A stretch of 7,543 nt of DNA from Halomonas halophila (GTDB taxonomy: Bacteria > Pseudomonadota > Gammaproteobacteria > Pseudomonadales > Halomonadaceae): contig DJIP01000156.1 in the NCBI GenBank assembly GCA_002433675.1, forward strand, positions 303 to 7,845, written 5' to 3'. Shown one piece after another: positions 1 to 6,089 of the stretch (the stretch's first letter is position 1; each line of letters begins with the position of its first letter). The position numbers and the translations under genes were made by a program. The notes under the pieces are model-generated. The model was not told the origin of the DNA and searched no databases. It saw only the letters and a program-made list of their open reading frames with translations.

Positions 1-864
1 GGCCAGCACTTCTTGCGCTTGGTCTGAGGCCAGGAACTCCAGGAAGCGAATACCGTTTTCCGGGTTTTGTGCGTTGGCGACTAAGCCTGCACCACCTACG
101 TTCACGTGGGTACCGCGGTCATCCTGATTGGGGAAGATCACGCCCACTTTGCGCGCGGCTTCACGCTCGGCGGCATCGTCAGAGTGCAGCAGACGCACGT
201 AGTAGTAGTGGTTGGCCACCGCCACGTCGCACTCGCCGCTGGCTACGCCCTTGATCTGGTCGCGGTCGCCACCCTCGGGGTCGCGTGCCATGTTGTCGAC
301 CACGCCCTGGGCCCACTCTTCGGCACCTTCGACACCGTGGTGCTCGACCATCGAGGCCAGCAGTGACTGGTTGTAGATGTTGTTGGAGGAACGGATGCAG
401 ATCTTGCCCTTGAGGCTGGGATCGGCCAGCTTTTCATAGCTGTCGACCTGCTCGGGCTCGATGGTCTCGGGGTTGTAGAAGATCGCCCGCACGCGCTGGC
501 TGAAGCCGAACCAGTCGCCTTCGGGGTGGCGCATGCTTTCGGGCAGGCGCTCGTTGAGCACCTCGGAGTCCACCGGCGCGAAGATGTCTTCCTCCTCGGC
601 GCGCCACAGGCGGCCAGCGTCCACGGTCATCATGATGTCGGCGGGGCTGGCCTCGCCCTCGCGCTTGATGCGCTGGATTAGCTGGTCGGAATCGCCCTGC
701 AGCACGTTGACCTCGATGCCGGTCTGTTCGGTGAAGGCATCGTACATGGCCTGGTCGGAGTCGTAGTGACGTGCCGAGTACACATTGACGCTGCCGTCGG
801 CGTAGGCGAGACCGGAAGCGCCGGCCAGGGCGATGGCGATGGCAAGACGAGAGACGTTGGACAT
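1..864 (-). CDS. fbpA: Periplasmic ferric-iron-binding protein of ABC importer (FbpA/FutA type), 3' end cut off
   Basis: Substrate-binding subunit that captures Fe(3+) in the periplasm and hands it to the FbpB/FbpC importer. The 288 visible codons start at an ATG (862-864) preceded by a GAGG Shine-Dalgarno about 6-7 bases upstream. The protein opens with a Sec signal peptide: an uncharged stretch at residues 7-20, with probable cleavage after AYA (residue 22). The mature part has the class-II binding-protein pattern, with VYSARHYDSD at 28-37, NNIYNQ at 161-166 and NHYYYVR at 218-224. By analogy with cyanobacterial FutA1, likely iron ligands are His33, Tyr34, Tyr164, Tyr220 and Tyr221; I align these from memory. 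About 50 C-terminal residues are probably missing beyond the window edge. The last 40 visible codons have more A/T-ending codons than the middle of the gene. The substrate could be another metal or anion, but the His-Tyr plus tandem-Tyr set argues for iron. Confidence 0.92.
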   Translation of the reverse strand, partial: MSNVSRLAIAIALAGASGLAYADGSVNVYSARHYDSDQAMYDAFTEQTGIEVNVLQGDSDQLIQRIKREGEASPADIMMTVDAGRLWRAEEEDIFAPVDSEVLNERLPESMRHPEGDWFGFSQRVRAIFYNPETIEPEQVDSYEKLADPSLKGKICIRSSNNIYNQSLLASMVEHHGVEGAEEWAQGVVDNMARDPEGGDRDQIKGVASGECDVAVANHYYYVRLLHSDDAAEREAARKVGVIFPNQDDRGTHVNVGGAGLVANAQNPENGIRFLEFLASDQAQEVLA

Positions 865-887
865 CGGAGACCTCGAGTGGCGGATGG

Positions 888-906
888 AATGATAATACGT
901 GTCATT
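888..906. promoter_or_regulatory. Candidate Fur box upstream of fbpA
   Basis: AATGATAATACGTGTCATT is an imperfect 19-base palindrome in which 6 of 9 pairs match. Its left part, AATGATAAT, is identical to a segment of the classical Fur consensus GATAATGATAATCATTATC. It lies 24 bases upstream of the fbpA start and just downstream of the expected transcription start of the promoter at 917-945. Bound Fe-Fur would block transcription when iron is plentiful. The right half matches the consensus poorly, so this is a candidate based on motif and context. Confidence 0.55.
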
Positions 907-916
907 CGGTGTCCGT

Positions 917-945
917 ATTGAACGACCTCCCGGGCACGGCGTCAA
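917..945 (-). promoter_or_regulatory. Candidate sigma70-type promoter of fbpA
   Basis: On the minus strand, TTGACG (940-945) is followed by an exact 17-base spacer and TTCAAT (917-922). The -35 box matches the consensus at 5 of 6 positions and the -10 box at 4 of 6. Transcription would start near 910, giving a leader of about 45 bases that contains the Fur-like palindrome. An alternative -10, TATTAT, lies inside that palindrome but lacks a good -35. Confidence 0.5.
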
Positions 946-979
946 TCACTGTGCCTCCTTGGGATCATAAGGCGTGCCC

Positions 980-991
980 CTATGGGCATAG
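980..991. repeat. 12-base palindrome CTATGGGCATAG in the fbpA-fbpC gap
   Basis: The arms CTATG and CATAG are perfect inverted repeats around a central GG. It lies about 115 bases upstream of the fbpA start and 255 bases upstream of the fbpC start. It could be a regulator site, but I cannot match it to a known operator, and palindromes this short also occur by chance. Confidence 0.3.
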
Positions 992-1186
992 TCACGGAGG
1001 CGCGATCGATGTACGGATGGTGGTGCGCCGGGGGTGGAAAGATCCGGTCATCAGGCGCTCCAGCCTGACGCGGCTATCACTGGCCTCTTCCGCCGCGAGA
1101 GCCGGCAGGGCGGCGAGGCTGACCCACTAGAGCGGGAGATATCGCACAGGCAAAGGAGAAGGCGTGTCGAAAGGATTCGCGTTACC

Positions 1187-1249
1187 ATGGCCAATCCATC
1201 GGCTTTCGCCGTCGTCCATCCGACCTTCGACACGCGATCCCTTCCATGA
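1187..1249 (+). CDS. Possible 20-residue leader ORF overlapping the fbpC start
   Basis: An ATG at 1187 opens a 20-codon frame (peptide begins MANPSAFAVV and ends TRSLP). Its TGA stop overlaps the ATG of fbpC in an ATGA arrangement (1246-1249). An AAGGA at 1170-1174 lies 12 bases upstream of this ATG, slightly far for an ideal ribosome site. fbpC has no recognisable Shine-Dalgarno of its own directly upstream, so re-initiation from this leader would explain how it is translated. The same frame stays open upstream to a GTG at 1034, giving a 71-residue Arg-rich alternative. No known leader peptide is recognised and coding is unproven. Confidence 0.25.
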   Translation: MANPSAFAVVHPTFDTRSLP

Positions 1250-2391
1250 CCTCACACCTTGCCAGCTCCGCCACCGTTCCCGAGCAGACCTTCGAGGAAG
1301 GCGTTGTCGCCGATCCTCTGCTGCTTGTGCGCAATATCCAGCATCGATACGACGACAAGCTGGCCGTCAGCGACGCCTCCTTCGACATCGCGCCCGGCGA
1401 GGTGGTGTGCCTGCTCGGGCCGTCGGGCTGTGGCAAGACCACCCTGCTGCGCATCGTCGCCGGACTCGAGGCATTGCAGCAAGGGGAGCTCAAGTTCGAT
1501 GGACAGACCCTGGCCGCACCGGGAATTGCCCACGTGCCGCCGGAGAAGCGCAGCGTGGGACTGGCATTCCAGGAATCGGCGCTGTTTCCCCACTTGAGCG
1601 TGCTCGACAACGTGACCTTCGGGCTCAAGGGGATGCCGGCGCGGGCGCGTCGTGAACGTGCCCAGGAGCTGCTCGCTCAGCTAGGTATGGACGGCTATGC
1701 CGAGGCCTTCCCGCACACCCTGTCCGGTGGCCAGCAGCAGCGGGTGGCCCTGGCCCGTGCGCTGGCGCCCTCGCCGCAGTTGATGCTGCTGGACGAGCCC
1801 TTCTCGAGCCTTGATGCGCGCCTCAGGGATCGCATCCGCGATGACACCCTGCACGTGCTCAAGCAGGTGGGCGCTGGCACCCTGCTGGTGACCCATGACC
1901 CCGAAGAGGCGATGTTCATGGCCGACCGGATCGTGCTGATGCGCGATGGTCGGGTGGTGCAGGTAGGCACGCCGGAAGAGCTCTACTGCGCGCCGGCCGA
2001 TCCCTTCGTGGTGACCTTCTTCGGTGACGTCAATCGACTGGAAGGCGTCGCCGAGCGCGGCTACGTGCATACTGCGGTGGGGCCTGTCGCCACCGACCTG
2101 CCGGATGGGGCCCGCGCCCAGGTGCTGATGCGTCCGGAGGCGCTGAGGGTGGTCGAGATCGAGAGCGACGGCCAGCACGCCCATCACAGCCATGTGCTGA
2201 TGGCTCGATTGCTCGGGCGTTGCAGCCTGCTGCACCTCTGTGTGCACGGGATCGATGGCCAGGAGGCGCATATGCACGCCCGGGTGCCCGGGGTCTTTCT
2301 GCCGAGGGAAGGCCAGGCCGTGCAGGTCAGTCTCGACCCGGCACAGGTATTCGTGTTCCCTGCCGCAGCGTCCGGCGTCGAGGCCGTCTAG
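1246..2391 (+). CDS. fbpC: Ferric-iron ABC transporter ATP-binding protein
   Basis: Cytoplasmic ATPase subunit (381 aa) that powers Fe(3+) import with the FbpB permease. The nucleotide-binding domain is complete: Walker A GPSGCGKT at 58-65, Q-loop Gln109 in AFQESALFP, signature LSGGQQQR at 159-166, Walker B LMLLDE at 179-184, D-loop SSLD at 187-190 and switch His217. About 24 extra residues precede the domain. A C-terminal TOBE-like regulatory domain follows (about 265-375), including the LMRPEALRV strand typical of iron and related importers. That domain carries a His cluster (HAHHSH, 311-316) and further histidines at 330, 334, 342 and 344. ATG 1246 is the start because the frame has no earlier start codon close by, although it lacks a clear ribosome site and overlaps a short upstream ORF. 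The iron assignment rests on flanking fbpA and fbpB; the ATPase alone would fit several small-molecule importers. Confidence 0.92.
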   Translation: MTSHLASSATVPEQTFEEGVVADPLLLVRNIQHRYDDKLAVSDASFDIAPGEVVCLLGPSGCGKTTLLRIVAGLEALQQGELKFDGQTLAAPGIAHVPPEKRSVGLAFQESALFPHLSVLDNVTFGLKGMPARARRERAQELLAQLGMDGYAEAFPHTLSGGQQQRVALARALAPSPQLMLLDEPFSSLDARLRDRIRDDTLHVLKQVGAGTLLVTHDPEEAMFMADRIVLMRDGRVVQVGTPEELYCAPADPFVVTFFGDVNRLEGVAERGYVHTAVGPVATDLPDGARAQVLMRPEALRVVEIESDGQHAHHSHVLMARLLGRCSLLHLCVHGIDGQEAHMHARVPGVFLPREGQAVQVSLDPAQVFVFPAAASGVEAV

Positions 2392-2445
2392 CCCCCCCCT
2401 GGCGCACCAGGAGAGGGCACGACTCGTATCCAGCCAGGACCGGCG
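2392..2445. other. Gap between convergent fbpC and fbpB, with small hairpin
   Basis: Only 54 bases separate the stop codons of the two convergent genes. A run of seven C follows the fbpC stop, then a 5-base-pair hairpin (CCTGG 2398-2402, loop CGCA, CCAGG 2407-2411). A second weak inverted repeat (CCAGC 2430-2434 with GCTGG 2452-2456) spans the end of fbpB. Neither is followed by a T tract on either strand, so I do not call an intrinsic terminator. Transcripts from both sides may overlap or end by another mechanism. Confidence 0.35.
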
Positions 2446-4122
2446 TCAGTCGCTGGCCTGGCCCGGACGCGAGCGGCGCATCGCCAGGCTCAGCAGCACC
2501 ACCGGAATGATCCCCACTGCGACGATGGCCAGGGATGCTGTCGAGGCTTCGGCCAGGCGTTCGTCGGCGGCCAGGTTGTGGGCACGCACCGCCAGGGTGT
2601 CGAAGTTGAACGGGCGCAGGATGATGGTGGCCGGCAGCTCCTTCATCACGTCGACGAAGACCAGGATGCCGGCGGCCAGCAGGCTACCGCGCATGATCGG
2701 CGTGTGCACCTTTCGCAGGGTGCCGGTGGCGGTCTCGCCGAGGGTCCGGGCGGCCGCGTCCATCGACGGGGTGACCTTGCCCAGGCTCGCTTCCACGGCG
2801 TTGAACGACACCGCGAGAAAACGCACCACGTAGGCATAGATCAGGATAAAGGCGGTACCGCTGAGGATCAGGCCGATGACTTCCCCGGTGGCGGCCTTGT
2901 ACAGCTGGTTGAGCTGGACATCGACCCAGGCGAAGGGGATCAGGATGCCGACCGCCACCACCGATCCCGGAATCGCGTAGCCCAGCGAGGCCACTCGCGT
3001 CGCCGTGCGGGTCAGCGGGCCCTGTTCGAGTCGGGCGCCATAGCTCAGCACCACCGCCAGCCCCACCGCGATCAGGGCGGCGACGGCCGCCAGCAGCAGG
3101 CTGTTGCCGGCGTATTCGAGAAAGGCGCTGCCAAGCACGCTGTCACCTGCCTTCAGCGCCATGTACCCCAGCAGCAGGCAGGGCAACAGAAAACCCACCG
3201 TCACCGGCAGTGCGCAGGCCAGGGTGGCCGCCCAGGCGCGTGCACCGCTCAGACGGTACTCCGGTAGCTGCTGGTAGCGGTGGGAGGTGTGGTGGAAGCG
3301 GCGCTTGCCCCGGGACCAGCGCTCCAGCAGCACGAACAGGATCACGAAGGCCAGCAGGCACGCCGCCAGCTGGGCGGCGGCGACCTGTTCGCCAAGCCCG
3401 AACCAGGTGCGATAGATGCCGGTAGTGAAGGTATCCACGCCGAAGTACTGCACCGCGCCGAATTCGTTGAGGGTTTCCATCAAGGCCAGCGACACGCCCC
3501 CCACCAGTGCCGGTCGCGCCAGCGGTACCGCCACCTGGGTAAACATCTGCCAGGGGCCACGCCCCAGGGTGCGTCCCACGTCGAGCATGCACACCGACTG
3601 CTCGAGGAAGGCTGCCCTTGCCAGCATGTACACGTAGGGATAGAGCACCAGGGTGATCAGGGTGGCGGCACCCGGTAACGAGCGGATGTCGGGAAACCAG
3701 TAGTCCCCGCGGGACCAGCCGAAGGCCTCGCGCAGGGCCTCCTGCACCGGACCTGCGTACTGCAGAAAGTCGGTATAGGCGTAGGCGATGACGTAGGTAG
3801 GGACCGCCAACGGCAGCAACATGGCCCATTCGAACAGGCGCTTGCCGGGAAAACGGCACATCACTACCAGCCAGGCGCAGCCGGTACCGATGGCCAGGGT
3901 GCCGAGACCGACGCTGAGCACCAGGAACAGGGTGTTGAGCAGATAGCGCGTCAGCACAGTGTCGGCCAGGTGCCGCCAGATATCGCCGGCGGGCACCAGG
4001 ATGTGGGCCAGGATCACCAGCACCGGCAGTGCCACCACAGCGGCGACTGCCAGCGTCAACCAGCCCCAGCGCGAAAGCCGCCGGGAACGAACCTTGGCCA
4101 CGGAATGAGTACTGCTGGACAC
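2446..4122 (-). CDS. fbpB: Ferric-iron ABC transporter permease, fused two-domain type
   Basis: Inner-membrane channel of the Fe(3+) importer (558 aa). It is a tandem fusion of two permease halves, as in FbpB/SfuB proteins, so one polypeptide replaces a dimer. Hydrophobic segments occur near 20-43, 60-89, 98-118, 152-172 and 250-267 in the first half, and near 297-322, 339-361, 380-400, 415-437, 478-492 and 528-547 in the second. Each half carries an EAA-type loop that docks on the ATPase: DVGRTLGRGPWQMF...P (181-200) and DAAARTLGETATGTLRKVHTP (455-475). The start is a GTG (4120-4122) with AGGAG seven bases upstream; the first internal Met is residue 88, inside the first permease domain, so a later start is implausible. 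It converges on the ATPase gene and is separated from the binding-protein gene, unlike the usual operon. Confidence 0.93.
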   Translation of the reverse strand: MSSSTHSVAKVRSRRLSRWGWLTLAVAAVVALPVLVILAHILVPAGDIWRHLADTVLTRYLLNTLFLVLSVGLGTLAIGTGCAWLVVMCRFPGKRLFEWAMLLPLAVPTYVIAYAYTDFLQYAGPVQEALREAFGWSRGDYWFPDIRSLPGAATLITLVLYPYVYMLARAAFLEQSVCMLDVGRTLGRGPWQMFTQVAVPLARPALVGGVSLALMETLNEFGAVQYFGVDTFTTGIYRTWFGLGEQVAAAQLAACLLAFVILFVLLERWSRGKRRFHHTSHRYQQLPEYRLSGARAWAATLACALPVTVGFLLPCLLLGYMALKAGDSVLGSAFLEYAGNSLLLAAVAALIAVGLAVVLSYGARLEQGPLTRTATRVASLGYAIPGSVVAVGILIPFAWVDVQLNQLYKAATGEVIGLILSGTAFILIYAYVVRFLAVSFNAVEASLGKVTPSMDAAARTLGETATGTLRKVHTPIMRGSLLAAGILVFVDVMKELPATIILRPFNFDTLAVRAHNLAADERLAEASTASLAIVAVGIIPVVLLSLAMRRSRPGQASD

Positions 4123-4129
4123 GAACGGA

Positions 4130-4134
4130 CTCCT
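4130..4134 (-). promoter_or_regulatory. Ribosome binding site supporting the GTG start of fbpB
   Basis: AGGAG on the minus strand lies exactly seven bases before the GTG at 4120-4122. It is the only good start signal in front of this reading frame and decides the start in favour of GTG. Confidence 0.7.
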
Positions 4135-4150
4135 GCTGCGGGCACCGCTG

Positions 4151-4181
4151 ACGGACGGGAGGCCAGATCATACCAGTCCGT
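4151..4181. repeat. Inverted repeat ACGGAC/GTCCGT flanking the fbpB -10
   Basis: ACGGAC at 4151-4156 and its exact reverse complement GTCCGT at 4176-4181 lie 19 bases apart, bracketing the candidate -10 of fbpB. Six-base arms this far apart can arise by chance, but the position makes a regulator site possible. Confidence 0.25.
4167..4175 (-). promoter_or_regulatory. Candidate extended -10 promoter for fbpB
   Basis: Reading the minus strand, TGGTATGAT is an extended -10 element (TGn followed by TATGAT, 5 of 6 to consensus) about 45 bases upstream of the GTG start. The hexamer 17 bases further upstream (CTGCAG) is a poor -35, as is common with extended -10 promoters. No Fur-like site is obvious near it. 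Confidence 0.4.
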
Positions 4182-4260
4182 GCCGGCGGCTGCAGTTGGC
4201 CATCAAGGGGAGGCGTGGAGGGGGATTCCGAACAGAAGTGAGTCGTTGCGTCGGTGGGCT

Positions 4261-4289
4261 TTGAAAGTGAATAACTATTCATTTATTTT
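4261..4289 (+). promoter_or_regulatory. Sigma70-type promoter of the regulator-efflux operon
   Basis: TTGAAA (4261-4266, 5 of 6 to the -35 consensus) and TATTTT (4284-4289, 4 of 6 to the -10 consensus) are separated by exactly 17 bases. The segment is much more AT-rich than its surroundings. Transcription would start near 4296, about 23 bases before the regulator ATG. It probably drives all three downstream genes, as no other promoter is evident in the short gaps between them. Confidence 0.65.
4268..4281. promoter_or_regulatory. Palindromic operator inside the promoter spacer
   Basis: TGAATA-AC-TATTCA is a perfect inverted repeat of 6-base arms around 2 central bases. Past one mismatch the symmetry continues for two more pairs on each side. 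It lies entirely between the -35 and -10 boxes, so a bound dimer would exclude RNA polymerase. Autorepression by the adjacent TetR-family protein is the simplest inference. The sequence also nearly matches the ArgR-box consensus TGAATWWWWATTCA (one non-W base), so ArgR cannot be excluded from sequence alone. Confidence 0.6.
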
Positions 4290-4318
4290 AAGAGGCATCT
4301 CACAAGAGGGTAAATGTC

Positions 4319-4912
4319 ATGCGCCCACGCGACGACACCAAGCGGGTGGCACTGCTCGAGGCCACTCTGGTCGAGGTCACCGAGCACGGCTTCGGCGTGG
4401 CCTCGGTGGCTCGCATTGCGCGTCGCGCCAGGGTGTCGCCCGCCACCCTCTATATTCACTTTGCCGACAAGGACGCCCTGCTCGAGGCGACCTTTGTGCA
4501 TGTCTGTGATCAGCTGATCGATACCGCCCTCGAGGCCTTCGATGCCGCACTCGAGCTGCGCCAGGCGCTGCGCGAGATGTGGCATGCGCTGTTTCATCTG
4601 GCGCTCGACCAGCCGCGCCTGTTTCGCTTCCATGATGCCTTCAGCCATTCGGTATGGATGAACGACCGGGTTCGCGAGCGCAACGATCTGCGCCTGGCGC
4701 CCCTGCTCGACGCCATCGCCCAGGGGCATCGGGATGGCGTGCTCAAGCCGGTTGGGCTGGCGCTGCTGGAAAGCTTCATGTTTCGCCCGATCTACCACCT
4801 GGTGCAGAGCCAGGGGAGCCACCCCTTCGAGCCCACCCACTCCAATATCGACCAGGCCTTTGCCATGGCCTGGGACGCGATTGCCGTTCGCCACGACGAC
4901 CCGCGTCCCTGA
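4319..4912 (+). CDS. TetR/AcrR-family transcriptional regulator of RND efflux operon
   Basis: Predicted DNA-binding repressor (197 aa), the usual length for the family. The N-terminal helix-turn-helix domain spans about residues 8-54, with VASVARIARRARVSPATLYIHF at 27-48 as the core and the typical LY-HF-DKDALLE ending. The C-terminal helical ligand domain (about 60-190) is divergent as expected, so the inducer cannot be inferred. ATG 4319 is preceded by GAGGG with a spacing of 8. Another ATG at 4314 is in a different frame and does not give this protein. The gene follows a promoter with an embedded palindrome and is 16 bases upstream of the adaptor gene, which argues that it controls itself and the efflux genes. 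Drug-efflux control is inferred from this context. Confidence 0.88.
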   Translation: MRPRDDTKRVALLEATLVEVTEHGFGVASVARIARRARVSPATLYIHFADKDALLEATFVHVCDQLIDTALEAFDAALELRQALREMWHALFHLALDQPRLFRFHDAFSHSVWMNDRVRERNDLRLAPLLDAIAQGHRDGVLKPVGLALLESFMFRPIYHLVQSQGSHPFEPTHSNIDQAFAMAWDAIAVRHDDPRP

Positions 4913-4918
4913 CGCCTC

Positions 4919-4923
4919 AGGAG
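4919..4923 (+). promoter_or_regulatory. Ribosome binding site fixing the adaptor start at 4929
   Basis: AGGAG lies five bases before ATG 4929 and just after the regulator stop. The reading frame stays open upstream to 4734 inside the regulator gene, but this site and the signal peptide that follows place the true start at 4929. Confidence 0.75.
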
Positions 4924-4928
4924 CCCCC

Positions 4929-6086
4929 ATGACCTTTCCTACGTTTCCTCCGACGCCGCGCCTTGAGCGCCTGCTGGCCAGGTTCAGTCTGCTTGCCATC
5001 GTGGCGCTCGCGGCCGGCTGCGAGTCCGACCAGCCGCCCTTGTCCCAGCAGCAGGTACACCCGGTGAAGCTGGTGTCGCTGGACGCCGGGCGTCAGGGCA
5101 TGTTGATGCGCTATCCCGGCCAGGTGCAGGCCTCGGAGCGTTCGGAGCTGTCGTTCCGGGTCGGCGGGGAGCTGCGCGAGCTTGCGGTGCAGCCGGGGGA
5201 TGACGTCGAAGCAGGGGACCTGATTGCCCGGCTCGACGATCGCGACGCCAAGAGCCAGCTGGCCAACGCCCGTTCGAGCTACAACCTGGCCGAGGCGACC
5301 TACGAGCGCATGCGTATCTCGCTGGAGCGCGGTGCCATCAGTCGGTCCCGCTTCGACGAGGCACGTGCCGAGTTTCTGTCGGCCCAGGCCCAGCTCAAGC
5401 AGGCCCAGGACCAGCTCAGCTACACCGAGCTCAGTGCGCCCTTCAGCGGCGTGATCGCGTCGGTCCCGGTGGACAACTATCAGGTGGTCGGTGCCCAGCA
5501 GACCATCGCCGAGCTGCAGCAGCCGGGGTCCATCGACGTGACCTTCCAGTTGCCGGAACAGCAGGTCCGCCGGATCAACGACGAGCGCGCCCAGGCGGTG
5601 CAGGACGGCGAGGATGCGGTGGTCTGGGTGACCTTCGCCGAGAACGAGCAGCAGCGCTATCCGGCCCGCTACAAGGAGCACGACAGCAGCGTCAGCCAGG
5701 GGTCACTGAGCTACGAGGTCACCCTGACCCTGCCCGAACCCGACGACATCACGGTGCTGTCGGGCATGAGCGCCACGGTGCTGCTGGACATGAGCGCCCT
5801 GACCGGCGATAGCCAGGACCCTTGGCGGGTGCCGGTGGCGGCGGTAGCCACGCGGGAATCGCAGCCTGATCAGGCGGTGGTGTGGCGCTTCGTGCCCGAC
5901 GACGAGTCCCGTTCCAATGGCCCGGGGCATGTCGAAGCGGTGCCGGTCGTGCCGGGGCGCATCACCACCCAGGGGATGCTGATCGAGGGCGAACTCGAGG
6001 CCGGAGACCGGCTGGTCGCCGCCGGCGCCGAACGCATGCAGGAAGGACGCAGGGTACGCCCCTGGATCAAGGAAGAGGGGCTCTGA
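4929..6086 (+). CDS. RND efflux periplasmic adaptor lipoprotein (membrane fusion protein)
   Basis: Adaptor (385 aa) bridging the inner-membrane RND pump and an outer-membrane channel. A lipoprotein signal peptide ends in the lipobox LAAGC with Cys31 as the lipidated residue. The half-motif order is standard: beta-barrel start near 45-66 (VHPVKLVSL...RYPGQV), first lipoyl half 68-104 (SELSFRVGGELRELAVQPGD), alpha-helical hairpin about 107-163 rich in Ala, Gln and Glu, second lipoyl half 164-182 (YTELSAPFSGVIASVPV), then beta-barrel and membrane-proximal domains to about 375. The length is usual for the AcrA/MexA family. It begins 16 bases after the regulator stop and ends 3 bases before the pump ATG, a tight operon. 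The partner channel is not in view, and I cannot name the substrates. Confidence 0.92.
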   Translation: MTFPTFPPTPRLERLLARFSLLAIVALAAGCESDQPPLSQQQVHPVKLVSLDAGRQGMLMRYPGQVQASERSELSFRVGGELRELAVQPGDDVEAGDLIARLDDRDAKSQLANARSSYNLAEATYERMRISLERGAISRSRFDEARAEFLSAQAQLKQAQDQLSYTELSAPFSGVIASVPVDNYQVVGAQQTIAELQQPGSIDVTFQLPEQQVRRINDERAQAVQDGEDAVVWVTFAENEQQRYPARYKEHDSSVSQGSLSYEVTLTLPEPDDITVLSGMSATVLLDMSALTGDSQDPWRVPVAAVATRESQPDQAVVWRFVPDDESRSNGPGHVEAVPVVPGRITTQGMLIEGELEAGDRLVAAGAERMQEGRRVRPWIKEEGL

Positions 6087-6089
6087 TCG

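Larger units (their letters stand above)
865..1245. other. Intergenic region between divergent fbpA and fbpC
   Basis: This 381-base stretch separates the divergent starts of fbpA and fbpC. The fbpA side carries the candidate promoter and Fur box. Beyond it lie a 12-base palindrome (CTATG-GG-CATAG, 980-991) and a 6-base-pair hairpin (TCAGGC at 1051-1056, loop of 6, GCCTGA at 1063-1068). An AAAGGAG lies at 1152-1158 in front of a GTG at 1164, but that GTG is out of frame with fbpC. I find no convincing -35/-10 pair for fbpC. Short open frames cross the region but none resembles a known protein. It is longer than a simple divergent promoter needs, so it may hold a leader or a small RNA, but nothing proves this. 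Confidence 0.5.

Noticed and set aside
909..1130. 73-codon plus-strand ORF in the fbpA-fbpC gap
   Set aside because: Starts inside the candidate promoter region of fbpA, has no good ribosome site and resembles no protein I know.
1164..1655. 163-codon plus-strand ORF with GTG start and a good AAAGGAG upstream
   Set aside because: Most of it overlaps fbpC in another frame and reads as Arg/Ala-rich shadow. The ribosome-site match is probably chance, though it might help a ribosome load near fbpC.
1681..2277. 198-codon minus-strand ORF opposite fbpC
   Set aside because: Antisense shadow of the ATPase gene with no recognisable domain or start signal.
3143..4282. 379-codon minus-strand ORF overlapping fbpB
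   Set aside because: It is another frame of the permease gene on the same strand, without the membrane segments of a real protein; fbpB explains the region fully.
4266..4286. AT-rich palindromic region as a Fur box for fbpB
   Set aside because: The symmetry and bases fit TGAATA-AC-TATTCA rather than the Fur consensus, and the site is centred in the promoter of the regulator, far from the likely fbpB start.
4314..4517. Alternative ATG at 4314 giving a 67-codon frame
   Set aside because: It is out of frame with the TetR protein, which has an unmistakable helix-turn-helix from ATG 4319.
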